A DNA stretch of 64,000 bases, taken from assembly GCF_027257975.1 (NCBI RefSeq), contig NZ_JANZKX010000003.1, positions 248,001 to 312,000 on the forward strand. The letters run 5' to 3'. The notes beneath the pieces are model-generated. The model was given only the letters and a program-made list of their open reading frames with translations. It searched no databases and was not told the origin of the DNA. Shown here one piece after another: positions 16,057 through 23,843 of the stretch. The position numbers and the translations under genes are program-made. The stretch comes from Pelomonas sp. BJYL3. GTDB taxonomy: Bacteria; Pseudomonadota; Gammaproteobacteria; Burkholderiales; Burkholderiaceae_C. Position 1 is the stretch's first letter, and every line of letters begins with the position of its first letter.

Positions 16057-18512
16057 TCCAAACCCCTGCCCCGCTTTTCGCTCCGGCCCGCCTGGCCAGG
16101 CCCCTGATCGTGGCCGCGGTGTCCGCGCTGTGCGGCTGCACGCATTGGTCGCCCACCATCCTGCCGGACCGTCCGGCCGAGGCCCTGCCCAAGGCGCCGG
16201 GCAATGCGCAGCCGCTGCCCCCCGTGGCCGCCGCACCCAGCGCTGCGGCCAGCGACGCGGATGGCGGCAAACCAGCCACGCGCAGTACAGGCACCAACCG
16301 CCTGTTCCAGACGCCGCCCATGCCTGCGGCCGAGCGCAATGCAACCAGCGCCCCGGCGCCCTCCGTGAGCGGCGGCGCCGAGCAGGAAAGCGCAGTGGCG
16401 CTGGACCAGATGCCGCTGCCACTCTTCATCGAGACGGTCTACACCACCATTCTCAAGAAGAACCTGTCCATGGACCCGGCGATTGCACAGCGCAAGGAGC
16501 TGGTGTCGCTGAAGTCCGGCAAACCGCTGTCCGCCACGGCGTTGTCGCAGACGGCGCGGGGCGTGCTGAAGTCCTACGGCCTGACCGTCACCGAATTCGA
16601 CGGCCTGGTCCGAATTACGCCCACCAACGGCAACACAGGCTACTTGCCCGAGCTGATGCGCGGGCGCAGCCTGCCCGACGTGCCGGCGAGCTTGCGGCCC
16701 ATCTTTTTCCTGGCGGAGATGAGCAGCGTCTCGCCCACCAATGTGTCGTCCTGGTTGCGCACCCTGTTTGGCCAGCGCGTCAATGTGCAGGAAGATGTCG
16801 CGCGTCAGGCCGTACTGCTGAGCGGCTCGTCCGACGACATCGCCGCCGCGCTGGAGGCCATCGACGTCCTGGACCAGCCCATGATGCGCGGGCGCGTCAG
16901 TGCGCGTGTAGCCCCTCTGTTCTGGTCGGCTGACGAGTTGGCCAAGCGCTTGTCCGAAGTACTCCAGGCCCAGGGCTACAACGTAGGGACCAGCGCGGGG
17001 GCGCAAGCACCTCTGGTTCTCCTGCCCATCGGGCCCTTGAATTCGGTCATCGTCTTTGCCGCCGACGACGGTGTCCTGAACCATGCCCTGCGCTGGGCCA
17101 CCGAGCTCGACCAGCCGGCCAGCGGCCGAGGCACGGCGGGCTACTTCACCTACCCCGTGCGCAATATGGACGCCGCGGATCTGGCCAAGACGCTGCAGGA
17201 TGTGATGAACCCAGCGGGCGCGACGAACAACGCCAATGCCGTCCGTTCACGGGTGGTGGTCAACGCACCCACCAACACCCTGATCATCCAAGGCAACCCA
17301 ACCGAGTATCAGCAGTGGTTCGGGCTCCTCCAGGAGCTGGATCGCCCTGCACGCACGGCGCTGATCTCCGTGACCATTGCCGAAGTCCGTCTGACCAATA
17401 CAGAGCAGATGGGCTTCGACTGGCTCCTGCGGCAATTCACTGTGGGCGGCTTCAACGTCAATCTGCGAAACAAGACCGGCCAGTCGGATACGGCCGGCAA
17501 CTTCGTGGCCACGATCAAGAGCAACGGCAGCAGCACCAATGCCCTGCTCAACGCCCTCGCCGCCACCAACAAGGCCCGCATCCTGGCCAACCCCAGCGTC
17601 ATGGCCCGCAACGGCGAACAGGCCTCGATCCAGGTGGGCCAGGATGTGCCCATCATCACCCAGCAACAGCAGGGCGTCGGCTCCACCTCCACGGTCCCGG
17701 GCGGCGTGGCCCAGCAGAACATCCTGCAGACCATCCAGTACCGCAACACAGGCGTGATCCTGAAAGTGAAGCCTGTCATTCACGCCGGCGGACGCATCGA
17801 CGTGGACGTGGACCAGGAAGTCAGCACGGTGCTCAAGACATCGGTGGGCGTCACCAGCACACCCACCATCCAGAACCGCAAGCTCAGCACCAAGCTGTCA
17901 GTCAGCGACGGCACCACGGTGCTGCTAGGCGGCCTTATGCAGGAAGAGAACAAGCTGGATGACTCGGGCGTGCCTTGGCTCAAGGACATCCCGTTGGCCG
18001 GCCATCTGTTCAAGAATTCCACCGATACCCGGGACCGCACCGAACTCGTGATCTTGATCACACCCTATGTGATTTCCAATGAGTTCGAGGCCCAGGCCAT
18101 CACCGAAGCCTTCCGCAATCAATTCCGCTGGGACTCCACGGGCAGCGGTCAGAAGCTGCGTACGCCACAGGAGCAAGCGGCCCCGCAAGCCCCTGTCGAT
18201 GGCAGCTTGTCAAATGATCCAAATCAAATCCCGGCAAAGCCTTATGTGCTTCCGGCACCTGACGTCAAGCAGCAGCCGCTGAGCGAGCGTCAAAAACCCC
18301 GTCAATCCGTCGTCAGGAAGCAACAAAACCCTCCGGACTTTCCCCTGGAACCAAGCGTTACATCACCAGGCGCGGCGGCATCGAATAACGTTGCGGGGCA
18401 GGGTTCCGCGATCGGTGCCCCGACCGGCAAGAACAAGCTGGGCGACGGCAAGACCGTGGAAGATCCACAGATACTGAAGGAGCTTATGGATGCATTGAAC
18501 AAAAAGCGTTGA
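16053..18512 (+). CDS. gspD: Type II secretion system outer-membrane secretin GspD
   Basis: 819 residues. The N-terminus has a hydrophobic stretch ending SALCGCTHWSP; the cysteines make a lipoprotein signal possible though the lipobox is not ideal. After an Ala/Pro-rich linker come the N0 domain (about residues 125-190) and N1-N3 ring domains. The secretin domain is unmistakable: NPSVMARNGEQASIQVGQDVP, then VKPVIHAGGRIDVDVDQEVS and DGTTVLLGGLMQEE, with the terminal LAGHLFKNSTDTRDRTELVILITPYVI. The last 110 residues are a polar, Pro/Gln-rich tail with more A/T-rich codons, probably an S-domain-like or disordered extension. No gspS pilotin gene is seen nearby. It closes the compact F-to-D operon. 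Confidence 0.97.
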   Translation: MIQTPAPLFAPARLARPLIVAAVSALCGCTHWSPTILPDRPAEALPKAPGNAQPLPPVAAAPSAAASDADGGKPATRSTGTNRLFQTPPMPAAERNATSAPAPSVSGGAEQESAVALDQMPLPLFIETVYTTILKKNLSMDPAIAQRKELVSLKSGKPLSATALSQTARGVLKSYGLTVTEFDGLVRITPTNGNTGYLPELMRGRSLPDVPASLRPIFFLAEMSSVSPTNVSSWLRTLFGQRVNVQEDVARQAVLLSGSSDDIAAALEAIDVLDQPMMRGRVSARVAPLFWSADELAKRLSEVLQAQGYNVGTSAGAQAPLVLLPIGPLNSVIVFAADDGVLNHALRWATELDQPASGRGTAGYFTYPVRNMDAADLAKTLQDVMNPAGATNNANAVRSRVVVNAPTNTLIIQGNPTEYQQWFGLLQELDRPARTALISVTIAEVRLTNTEQMGFDWLLRQFTVGGFNVNLRNKTGQSDTAGNFVATIKSNGSSTNALLNALAATNKARILANPSVMARNGEQASIQVGQDVPIITQQQQGVGSTSTVPGGVAQQNILQTIQYRNTGVILKVKPVIHAGGRIDVDVDQEVSTVLKTSVGVTSTPTIQNRKLSTKLSVSDGTTVLLGGLMQEENKLDDSGVPWLKDIPLAGHLFKNSTDTRDRTELVILITPYVISNEFEAQAITEAFRNQFRWDSTGSGQKLRTPQEQAAPQAPVDGSLSNDPNQIPAKPYVLPAPDVKQQPLSERQKPRQSVVRKQQNPPDFPLEPSVTSPGAAASNNVAGQGSAIGAPTGKNKLGDGKTVEDPQILKELMDALNKKR

Positions 18513-18639
18513 CCCAGCCCCTAGCTTCAAGGCGTTGCAACGCTGATCGAAGCCAACCGTAAGTCGTTCCGTGGGCCCCAGGCCCGACCTTCAGTAGGTC
18601 CCAAGCAACAAAACCTCAAAAGCCACGCCGATACACCGA

Positions 18640-18667
18640 TTGCGGCCCATAAATGAATGGGTATACT
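18640..18667 (+). promoter_or_regulatory. Probable sigma-70 promoter of the 572-residue secreted protein gene
   Basis: TTGCGG (18640-18645) and TATACT (18662-18667) are separated by 16 nt, close to the sigma-70 consensus. This would give a leader of about 100 nt before the ATG at 18776, which has a strong Shine-Dalgarno (GAGGAA, 18765-18770). Two short hairpins without T-runs (GGGCC/GGCCC at 18573-18585, GACCT/AGGTC at 18586-18600) lie between gspD and this promoter; no clear terminator was found there. Confidence 0.55.
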
Positions 18668-18775
18668 GCGCCCCAGCTGTCACATCAACCACTGGTGCAG
18701 CGGCCGCTGGAAGCAACATCAGTGCACCGGCGTGCTTGTTGAGGTGTCAACTTCATACAATCTCGAGGAAATTCA

Positions 18776-20494
18776 ATGAAACAAAAGCTTCTTTCTGCAC
18801 TGCTGATGAGCGCTTTCGCTGGCGTGGCCACCACCGCTAGCGCTGGTGTGATCCAGGCTTCCTACAAGAACTTCGCTGCAGAAGCCTTCGGTGCGGACAT
18901 CTCCATGGTGGCCCCCACCATCGGTTACTCGCTGGCCCTGCCCCTGACCGGTACCGCCAGCAACCCGAACAGCTTCGTGGTGACCTACACCCTGACGGCT
19001 GGTGAGTGGGATGCCGCCGACAAGCCGGGCGCCACCCTGGTCAGCACCAACAATGCTGACTTCCTGGATGCTGCTGCTGGCGTCATCGACCCGACCGACA
19101 AGCGCAAGATCACGTTCTCGTTCACTCTGAACAACGGCGTGACCTTCCCCACCGGCTCGACGATCGTGCTGGGCACCAACAACGTCGCTGGTTCCGTGAA
19201 CCAGCCCGTTGGCGGTCCTCCCGCTGTCGTGGCTGACGAAGTCACCCAGGGTAACGGCAAGATCAAGAAGGTCTACACCACCCTGCAAGTGCCGGCCCTG
19301 ACCGCGAACTATTGCAACCCGACCACCGCTGAAATCGGCGTGTCGATCAAGCTGACGAACGCTGCTGGCGTCGAATTCGACTCCAATTTCTCCAGCGCTC
19401 CTCTGAAGAACGACACCCCGATCCTGCAGTCGGGCGTGGCCACCAAGTCGGTCATCACCCCCAGCAGCGCGTTCGCCACTGCCGCCACTCGCGAATCGTC
19501 GCGCGTTGACGTGCTGGTGGGCTCGCTGGGCATGCTCTTCACCGCTTCGGAAGAAGGCGTTGCTGACGTTACCGACGCCACCGCTCCGGTCAAGCAAGTG
19601 CTGAATGTGGGCTCCGTTGAAATCGCTGACCGCGCAGCTCTGTACGACACCGACGGCGTCAAGATCTACGGCGTGGCTACCGGCTTCGACGCTACTGACG
19701 TCGCTGCTGACGGCAAGATCTCGCAGAACGGCCTGACCTTCAAGCTGGCTGGCAACTTCGTTGCTGGTGGCCTGGTCACGCTGAACAGCGCAGCTAACTG
19801 CGCTGCCGGTACTGATCTGGACACCGCCGCGAACACCACCACCTTCAACGCTGGTCTGACCGAAGCCACCATCGCTATCGATGCAGCTCACCTGGCCAAC
19901 AACAAGAAGGTCTACGTGTGCTACACCGTGCCTGGCGACGCCGTGATCCCGGTTTCCCAGTTCGCTGTGACCAGCGGCACGCTGGCTCGTGGTACCGCTT
20001 CGAAGGAACTGGCTACCCCGATCTGCCCGGCCAATATGTACAACCTGACCGCCAATGGCGTTCGCGTGGATGTGCGTAACTACATCCCCGCAATCGTCGA
20101 GGCTCCGTCTGGTGGCTGGAAGAACGTGATTCGGGTGATCAACACCGACGAATCGCAGCCGTCCGTCGATGTGTACGGTACCGCTCTGCTGCGTAGCGGC
20201 AAGCTGGGCGCCACCGCCGTCATCGCTGCCGGCATGAAGCCCCGTGAAGTGCGTTACCTGTCGGGTGCGACTATCGACGCCAAGCTGAACGCCGCGGCTA
20301 CCGCCGCCAAGCCGACCTTCGGCGCTGACGACATCGATGCCAACGCTCGCCTGCGCATCACCGCTGCTGCTTCGTCGATCCGCGTGCAGAACTACCACTT
20401 CAACCCGGCCACCGGCAACTACCTGGAAGCTTCCGCTGCCCAGGGTGACGAGGGTCCGGACTACGTGCGTGCTCGCGATCGCGACAACAAGTAA
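18776..20494 (+). CDS. Abundant secreted protein of unknown family; candidate T2SS substrate / surface-layer protein
   Basis: 572 residues with a clean Sec signal peptide (MKQKLLSALLMSAFAGVATTASA, cleavage after residue 23). The mature part is rich in Ala, Thr, Val, Asp and Asn, lacks membrane helices and looks beta-rich; four cysteines (180, 342, 382, 417) could form two disulfides. A C-terminal region from about residue 425 (VRVDVRNYIPAIVEAPSGGWKNVIRVINTDE ... RVQNYHFNPATGNYLEAS) looks like a separate beta-sandwich. Codon use departs from all neighbours: many GCT, GGT and GTT codons, as in very highly expressed genes. It has its own promoter, a strong ribosome site and a strong terminator. 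Lying between gspD and gspE, with glycan operons on both sides, it is the best local candidate for the main cargo. Function is inferred, not recognised. Confidence 0.75.
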   Translation: MKQKLLSALLMSAFAGVATTASAGVIQASYKNFAAEAFGADISMVAPTIGYSLALPLTGTASNPNSFVVTYTLTAGEWDAADKPGATLVSTNNADFLDAAAGVIDPTDKRKITFSFTLNNGVTFPTGSTIVLGTNNVAGSVNQPVGGPPAVVADEVTQGNGKIKKVYTTLQVPALTANYCNPTTAEIGVSIKLTNAAGVEFDSNFSSAPLKNDTPILQSGVATKSVITPSSAFATAATRESSRVDVLVGSLGMLFTASEEGVADVTDATAPVKQVLNVGSVEIADRAALYDTDGVKIYGVATGFDATDVAADGKISQNGLTFKLAGNFVAGGLVTLNSAANCAAGTDLDTAANTTTFNAGLTEATIAIDAAHLANNKKVYVCYTVPGDAVIPVSQFAVTSGTLARGTASKELATPICPANMYNLTANGVRVDVRNYIPAIVEAPSGGWKNVIRVINTDESQPSVDVYGTALLRSGKLGATAVIAAGMKPREVRYLSGATIDAKLNAAATAAKPTFGADDIDANARLRITAAASSIRVQNYHFNPATGNYLEASAAQGDEGPDYVRARDRDNK

Positions 20495-20510
20495 TCTGCT
20501 TCGGTAGATT
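20493..20510 (+). other. First UUCG-capped hairpin at the 3' end of the secreted-protein gene
   Basis: AATCTGC (20493-20499) pairs with GTAGATT (20504-20510), including one G-T pair, around a TTCG loop. It starts within the stop codon TAA and has no T-run. It sits 7 nt before the main terminator hairpin and may protect the 3' end of the transcript. Confidence 0.6.
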
Positions 20511-20517
20511 GCTGTAC

Positions 20518-20547
20518 AAAGCGGGGGTTTCGACCCCCGCTTTTTTT
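20518..20547 (+). terminator. Strong intrinsic terminator, second UUCG-capped hairpin
   Basis: AAAGCGGGGGT (20518-20528) and ACCCCCGCTTT (20533-20543) form an 11-bp perfect stem around a TTCG tetraloop, followed by T residues to 20547. The position just after the secreted-protein gene separates its transcript from gspE. Confidence 0.92.
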
Positions 20548-20602
20548 ATGGCTGAACCGGTTTGCACGGCAGCCGTCAGCCACCAGATTCCCTCTCGATT
20601 TC

Positions 20603-22294
20603 ATGAAGATCGGCCAACTCCTGATCCAGAAGCAACTGCTCGATGACACCGGCCTGGCCCAGGCCCTGACCGAGCAGTCCCGCAGCCCGACGCCGCAAAA
20701 GCTGGGGGCCATCCTGGTCAGGCTGGGCCTGGTCTCCGAGGCCAGCCTGTACCAGGCACTGTCCGAGCAGCTGAACCTCCCACTGTGGTCGCACGACCCT
20801 GAGCACATCGCCCTCGCCCGCATGGCCCTGGAAGCCTCCAGAGCCCTCCCAGCGGCCCTGGCCAAGCGCTGGCAGGCCTTTGCCTATCCCTCGCCGGACG
20901 GCGCCTCCTGGCAGCTCATTGCCCGCGATCCGCTGCAGCCCGAGCTGGCCGAGTACACCCAGCGCCTGGCGGGCCCCCTGCCCCTGGCTTTGAAGCTGGC
21001 CAGCAACCAGGACCTCAGCGCCGCGCTGGAGCAGCTGTACGCCACCAAGCCGGCCGGCAGCTACAACCTCAGCACGGACCTCCGGCAGCTGGCGCAGGAC
21101 GCGCCCATCGTCGAATTCGTGGCCACCATGCTCTCGCGGGGGACGGACCAGAACGCCTCCGACATCCACGTGGAGCCCACCGAACAGGGCTTCGTGGTGC
21201 GCTACCGCGTCGACGGCCATCTGCGCGCCACCGAGACCCATGGCCGCGAACGCTTCGACGCCGTGGTCAGCCGCATCAAGCTGGTCAGCGGCCTGGACAT
21301 CGCCGAGCGCCGCCTGCCCCAGGACGGCCGCTTCTCCACCCGCGCGGCCGGCATCGACACCGAGATCCGCGTTTCCGTGATCCCCGGCGTGCATGGCGAA
21401 TCCATCGTCATGCGCCTGCTGCCCAAGACGGCTCACCGCCGCTTCAAGCTAGAGGCCCTGGGCTTCGAGCCCGACCACCTGGCCGCCCTGCAGGCCAGCC
21501 TGCAGGAACCCGACGGCATCATCCTGGTGACGGGCCCCACGGGCTCCGGCAAGAGCACCACGCTCTACGCCGCCCTCGCCGCCACGGACACCGACAGCAC
21601 CCGCGTGCTGACCGTTGAGGATCCCGTCGAATACCAGCTGCCCGGCATCACCCAGTTCCAGGTGCAGTCGGACATCGGCTTCACCTTCCCGGCGGCTCTG
21701 CGCGCCATCCTGCGCCACGACCCGGACACCATCATGATTGGTGAAATCCGGGATCCCGAGACCGCCGGCATCGCCATCCAGGCCTCGCTGACGGGCCACA
21801 AGGTGCTCTCCACCCTGCACACCAACGACGCGCCCTCGGCCTTCGTGCGCCTGATCGACATCGGCGTGGAACCCTTCCTGCTGGCGGCCAGCGTGCGAAC
21901 GGTCATCGCGCAGCGCCTGATCCGGCGCCTGTGCCCGCATTGCGCCCGCAGCCTCCCGCAAGTGGAGCTGGGTGATCAGATGACGGCCATGGCCCGGCGC
22001 CTGCACCTGGACGCCGGCGAGCCTTATCTGGGCCGTCAGGCCATGGGCTGCGAGCAATGCAGCGGCACGGGCTATCGGGGCCGCGTGGCCGTGCACGAGG
22101 TGCTCAGCGTGACGCCCGAACTGCGCCACCAGCTGACCGCTCCTGGCCTGTCCGACCAGATGATCCGGGAACGTGCGCCGGCCAACTTCCGTACACTTCA
22201 GGAAGACGCGCTGCTGAAATTTTGGCGAGGCGATACCAGTCTGGCCGAGGTGCTGTCGCTGGCAGGTACCCATGCGATGGCGGATATCAGCTGA
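20603..22294 (+). CDS. gspE: Type II secretion system ATPase GspE
   Basis: 563 residues. An N-terminal MshEN/T2SSE_N domain (about residues 1-140: KIGQLLIQKQLLDDTGLAQALTEQ, LGAILVRLGLVSEASLYQALSEQL) precedes the ATPase core. Visible motifs are the Walker A GPTGSGKST (311-319), the Asp box region LTVEDPVEYQ, the Walker B-like MIGEIRDPETA and the His box TGHKVLSTLHTNDA. A tetracysteine zinc element (LCPHC ... GCEQC, about residues 440-495) lies between the His box and the C-terminal domain, characteristic of GspE/PilB. The hexameric ATPase drives pseudopilus growth through GspF/GspL. It is separated from the F-to-D operon by the secreted-protein gene and its terminator, so it probably has its own promoter, not identified. 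Confidence 0.97.
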   Translation: MKIGQLLIQKQLLDDTGLAQALTEQSRSPTPQKLGAILVRLGLVSEASLYQALSEQLNLPLWSHDPEHIALARMALEASRALPAALAKRWQAFAYPSPDGASWQLIARDPLQPELAEYTQRLAGPLPLALKLASNQDLSAALEQLYATKPAGSYNLSTDLRQLAQDAPIVEFVATMLSRGTDQNASDIHVEPTEQGFVVRYRVDGHLRATETHGRERFDAVVSRIKLVSGLDIAERRLPQDGRFSTRAAGIDTEIRVSVIPGVHGESIVMRLLPKTAHRRFKLEALGFEPDHLAALQASLQEPDGIILVTGPTGSGKSTTLYAALAATDTDSTRVLTVEDPVEYQLPGITQFQVQSDIGFTFPAALRAILRHDPDTIMIGEIRDPETAGIAIQASLTGHKVLSTLHTNDAPSAFVRLIDIGVEPFLLAASVRTVIAQRLIRRLCPHCARSLPQVELGDQMTAMARRLHLDAGEPYLGRQAMGCEQCSGTGYRGRVAVHEVLSVTPELRHQLTAPGLSDQMIRERAPANFRTLQEDALLKFWRGDTSLAEVLSLAGTHAMADIS

Positions 22295-22368
22295 GGCCCA
22301 CCTCAAGTTCCCCTCGCCTCTAGGGCCCGTCTTTCCTTATTCAGTCTCGACTTATCCAAGTGCAACGC

Positions 22369-23172
22369 ATGACCATGCTTCATTTTCGTCGTTCTGCCCT
22401 GCTGTCGCTGCTTGGCGCCGCCCTCGCGAGTCTTGTCGCGCTGCCTGCCACTGCTGCCGCAAAGCCCAGCCCCAAGCCCGGCCCTGCAGTCTCCGCCCCC
22501 CAGGCCGACCTCCCGCCCCCGAAGGAAGCGCCCGTCGAGCTCCAGGCCTGGGAGAAGCGCCGCCTGGCCTATGCGGAACTTACCCGCAAGCTTCAGAGCG
22601 GCGATGCTTTAGCGCGCAAGGAGTTCGAGATGCGCATGCGGCAGTTCGAGAAGTCGCCCTTCGATCTGACGCCGCTAGAAAGCATGGACATCATCGGCTC
22701 CGTCTTCGTGCCTCAGGCCGGAGTGGAAAAGATGCTGCCGCTGATCGCCGCGCAAGCCGCCCTGGGACTCTATGACGCCTACCGCTTCTCCAGCAATATC
22801 GGTCAGACTGAGCTGACGTATGGCGAGCGCTTTCTGCCCCGTCCGCTGACGTTGGCTGGCAAGGAGCAGGCTGCCGCCTCGCGCAAGTACCTGCAGGAGC
22901 ATCCGCAGCGCGCCGCCGAGCTGGTGCGCCAGGGCATTGCGCTGGCCGATGGCGAACGTCTCGCGCCCGCCTACGACCCCAAATGGATCACCGCCCTCGA
23001 CCGCAGCCGCGAGTTCTGCCCGCCGGGTGCGTCCTGCCCCAAGTTCGAGCCGCCGGCCCGCGAGGAATGGCCCGCCATCTGGGCCCGTGTCGTCAAGGAA
23101 GTCACCGACTACTACCAGGTCGAGCCCGAGCAGGCCCCGGCGCCTGCCGCGCCGGCCTCGGCCGCCCGCTGA
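22369..23172 (+). CDS. Secreted protein of unknown function
   Basis: About 267 residues; ATG 22369 or 22375 are both possible (a GTG at 22360 is less likely). A signal peptide is evident (basic start HFRR, hydrophobic SALLSLLGAALASLVAL, cleavage near PATAAA/K). The mature N-terminus is Pro/Lys-rich, followed by a helical charged region (LQAWEKRRLAYAELTRKLQSGDALARKEFEMRMRQFEKSPF), and a segment beginning LTPLESMDIIGSVFVPQAGVEKMLPLIAAQAALGLYD. Two cysteines (FCPPGASCPKFE) could form a disulfide. No known family was recognised. It lies 74 nt after gspE on the same strand and ends at a clear terminator, so a link with secretion is possible but unproven. Confidence 0.75.
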   Translation: MTMLHFRRSALLSLLGAALASLVALPATAAAKPSPKPGPAVSAPQADLPPPKEAPVELQAWEKRRLAYAELTRKLQSGDALARKEFEMRMRQFEKSPFDLTPLESMDIIGSVFVPQAGVEKMLPLIAAQAALGLYDAYRFSSNIGQTELTYGERFLPRPLTLAGKEQAAASRKYLQEHPQRAAELVRQGIALADGERLAPAYDPKWITALDRSREFCPPGASCPKFEPPAREEWPAIWARVVKEVTDYYQVEPEQAPAPAAPASAAR

Positions 23173-23197
23173 TCCTGGCGGAAGCCCAGTCTTCCAA

Positions 23198-23222
23198 GCC
23201 CGCGCCCAGCGCGGGCTTTTTT
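23198..23222 (+). terminator. Intrinsic terminator between converging operons
   Basis: GCCCGCGC (23198-23205) pairs with GCGCGGGC (23209-23216) around CCA, followed by six T residues. It ends the gspE/secreted-protein unit just before the convergent sugar-transferase stop codon at 23233. Confidence 0.88.
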
Positions 23223-23232
23223 GCGTCCGCGA

Positions 23233-23826
23233 TCAGCCGCTGATCGAGCGGACCGTGCGCCAGATGATGGCCAGATCCCGCGCCAGCGAGGCCTCGCGCA
23301 CATAGGCGCAGGACAGCGCCAGCTTGCGTGGCAGCAGCACCTCGACGTACGCGCGCTCGGGATCCGCCGCCGCGGCCAGCACGCTGCTCTCGTCACGGAA
23401 TTCCAGCGAGGCCGGATCGGTGATGCCCGGCCGCACGGAGAGCACCAGCTCGCGCAGCTCGGCTGGGTACAAGGCCACATAGCGCGGCACCTCGGGCCGG
23501 GGCCCGACCAGACTCATCGCGCCGCGCAGCACGTCCCACAGCTGAGGCAGTTCGTCCAGCTTGCTGCGCCGGATGAAGCGGCCGGAACGGGTAATGCGCG
23601 GGTCCTCGCCGATGGTGATCTGCGGCCCCAGCGCCGGCGCATCCACCCGCATGCTGCGGAACTTGTGGATGAAGAAGGGCCGGCCGAAGCGACCCACACG
23701 CTCCTGGCGGAACATCACCGGGCCGGGCGAATCCCACTTGATCCACAGCGCCACGCCCAGCAGCAGCGGGGACAGCAGCAACAGCCCCAGCGCGGAGGCC
23801 AGGATGTCGAAGAGGCGCTTGGCCAT
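23233..23826 (-). CDS. Monotopic phosphoglycosyl transferase (PglC-like sugar transferase)
   Basis: 197 residues, the size of the minimal PglC-type bacterial sugar transferases that start a glycan by moving a sugar-1-phosphate onto undecaprenyl phosphate. One N-terminal re-entrant/membrane helix (LFDILASALGLLLLSPLLLGVALWIKWDSPGP) is followed by the family motifs FRQERVGRFGRPFFIHKFRSMRVDA, DELPQLWDVLRGAMSLVGPRPE and VRPGITDPASLEFRDE. The Asp-Glu catalytic pair lies in DELPQL. It is the last gene of the - strand glycan operon, 17 nt after the aminotransferase gene, as in pgl-like arrangements where a 4-amino sugar is the first sugar. Confidence 0.93.
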   Translation of the reverse strand: MAKRLFDILASALGLLLLSPLLLGVALWIKWDSPGPVMFRQERVGRFGRPFFIHKFRSMRVDAPALGPQITIGEDPRITRSGRFIRRSKLDELPQLWDVLRGAMSLVGPRPEVPRYVALYPAELRELVLSVRPGITDPASLEFRDESSVLAAAADPERAYVEVLLPRKLALSCAYVREASLARDLAIIWRTVRSISG

Positions 23827-23843
23827 GGACTGCCCTGCCCGCT

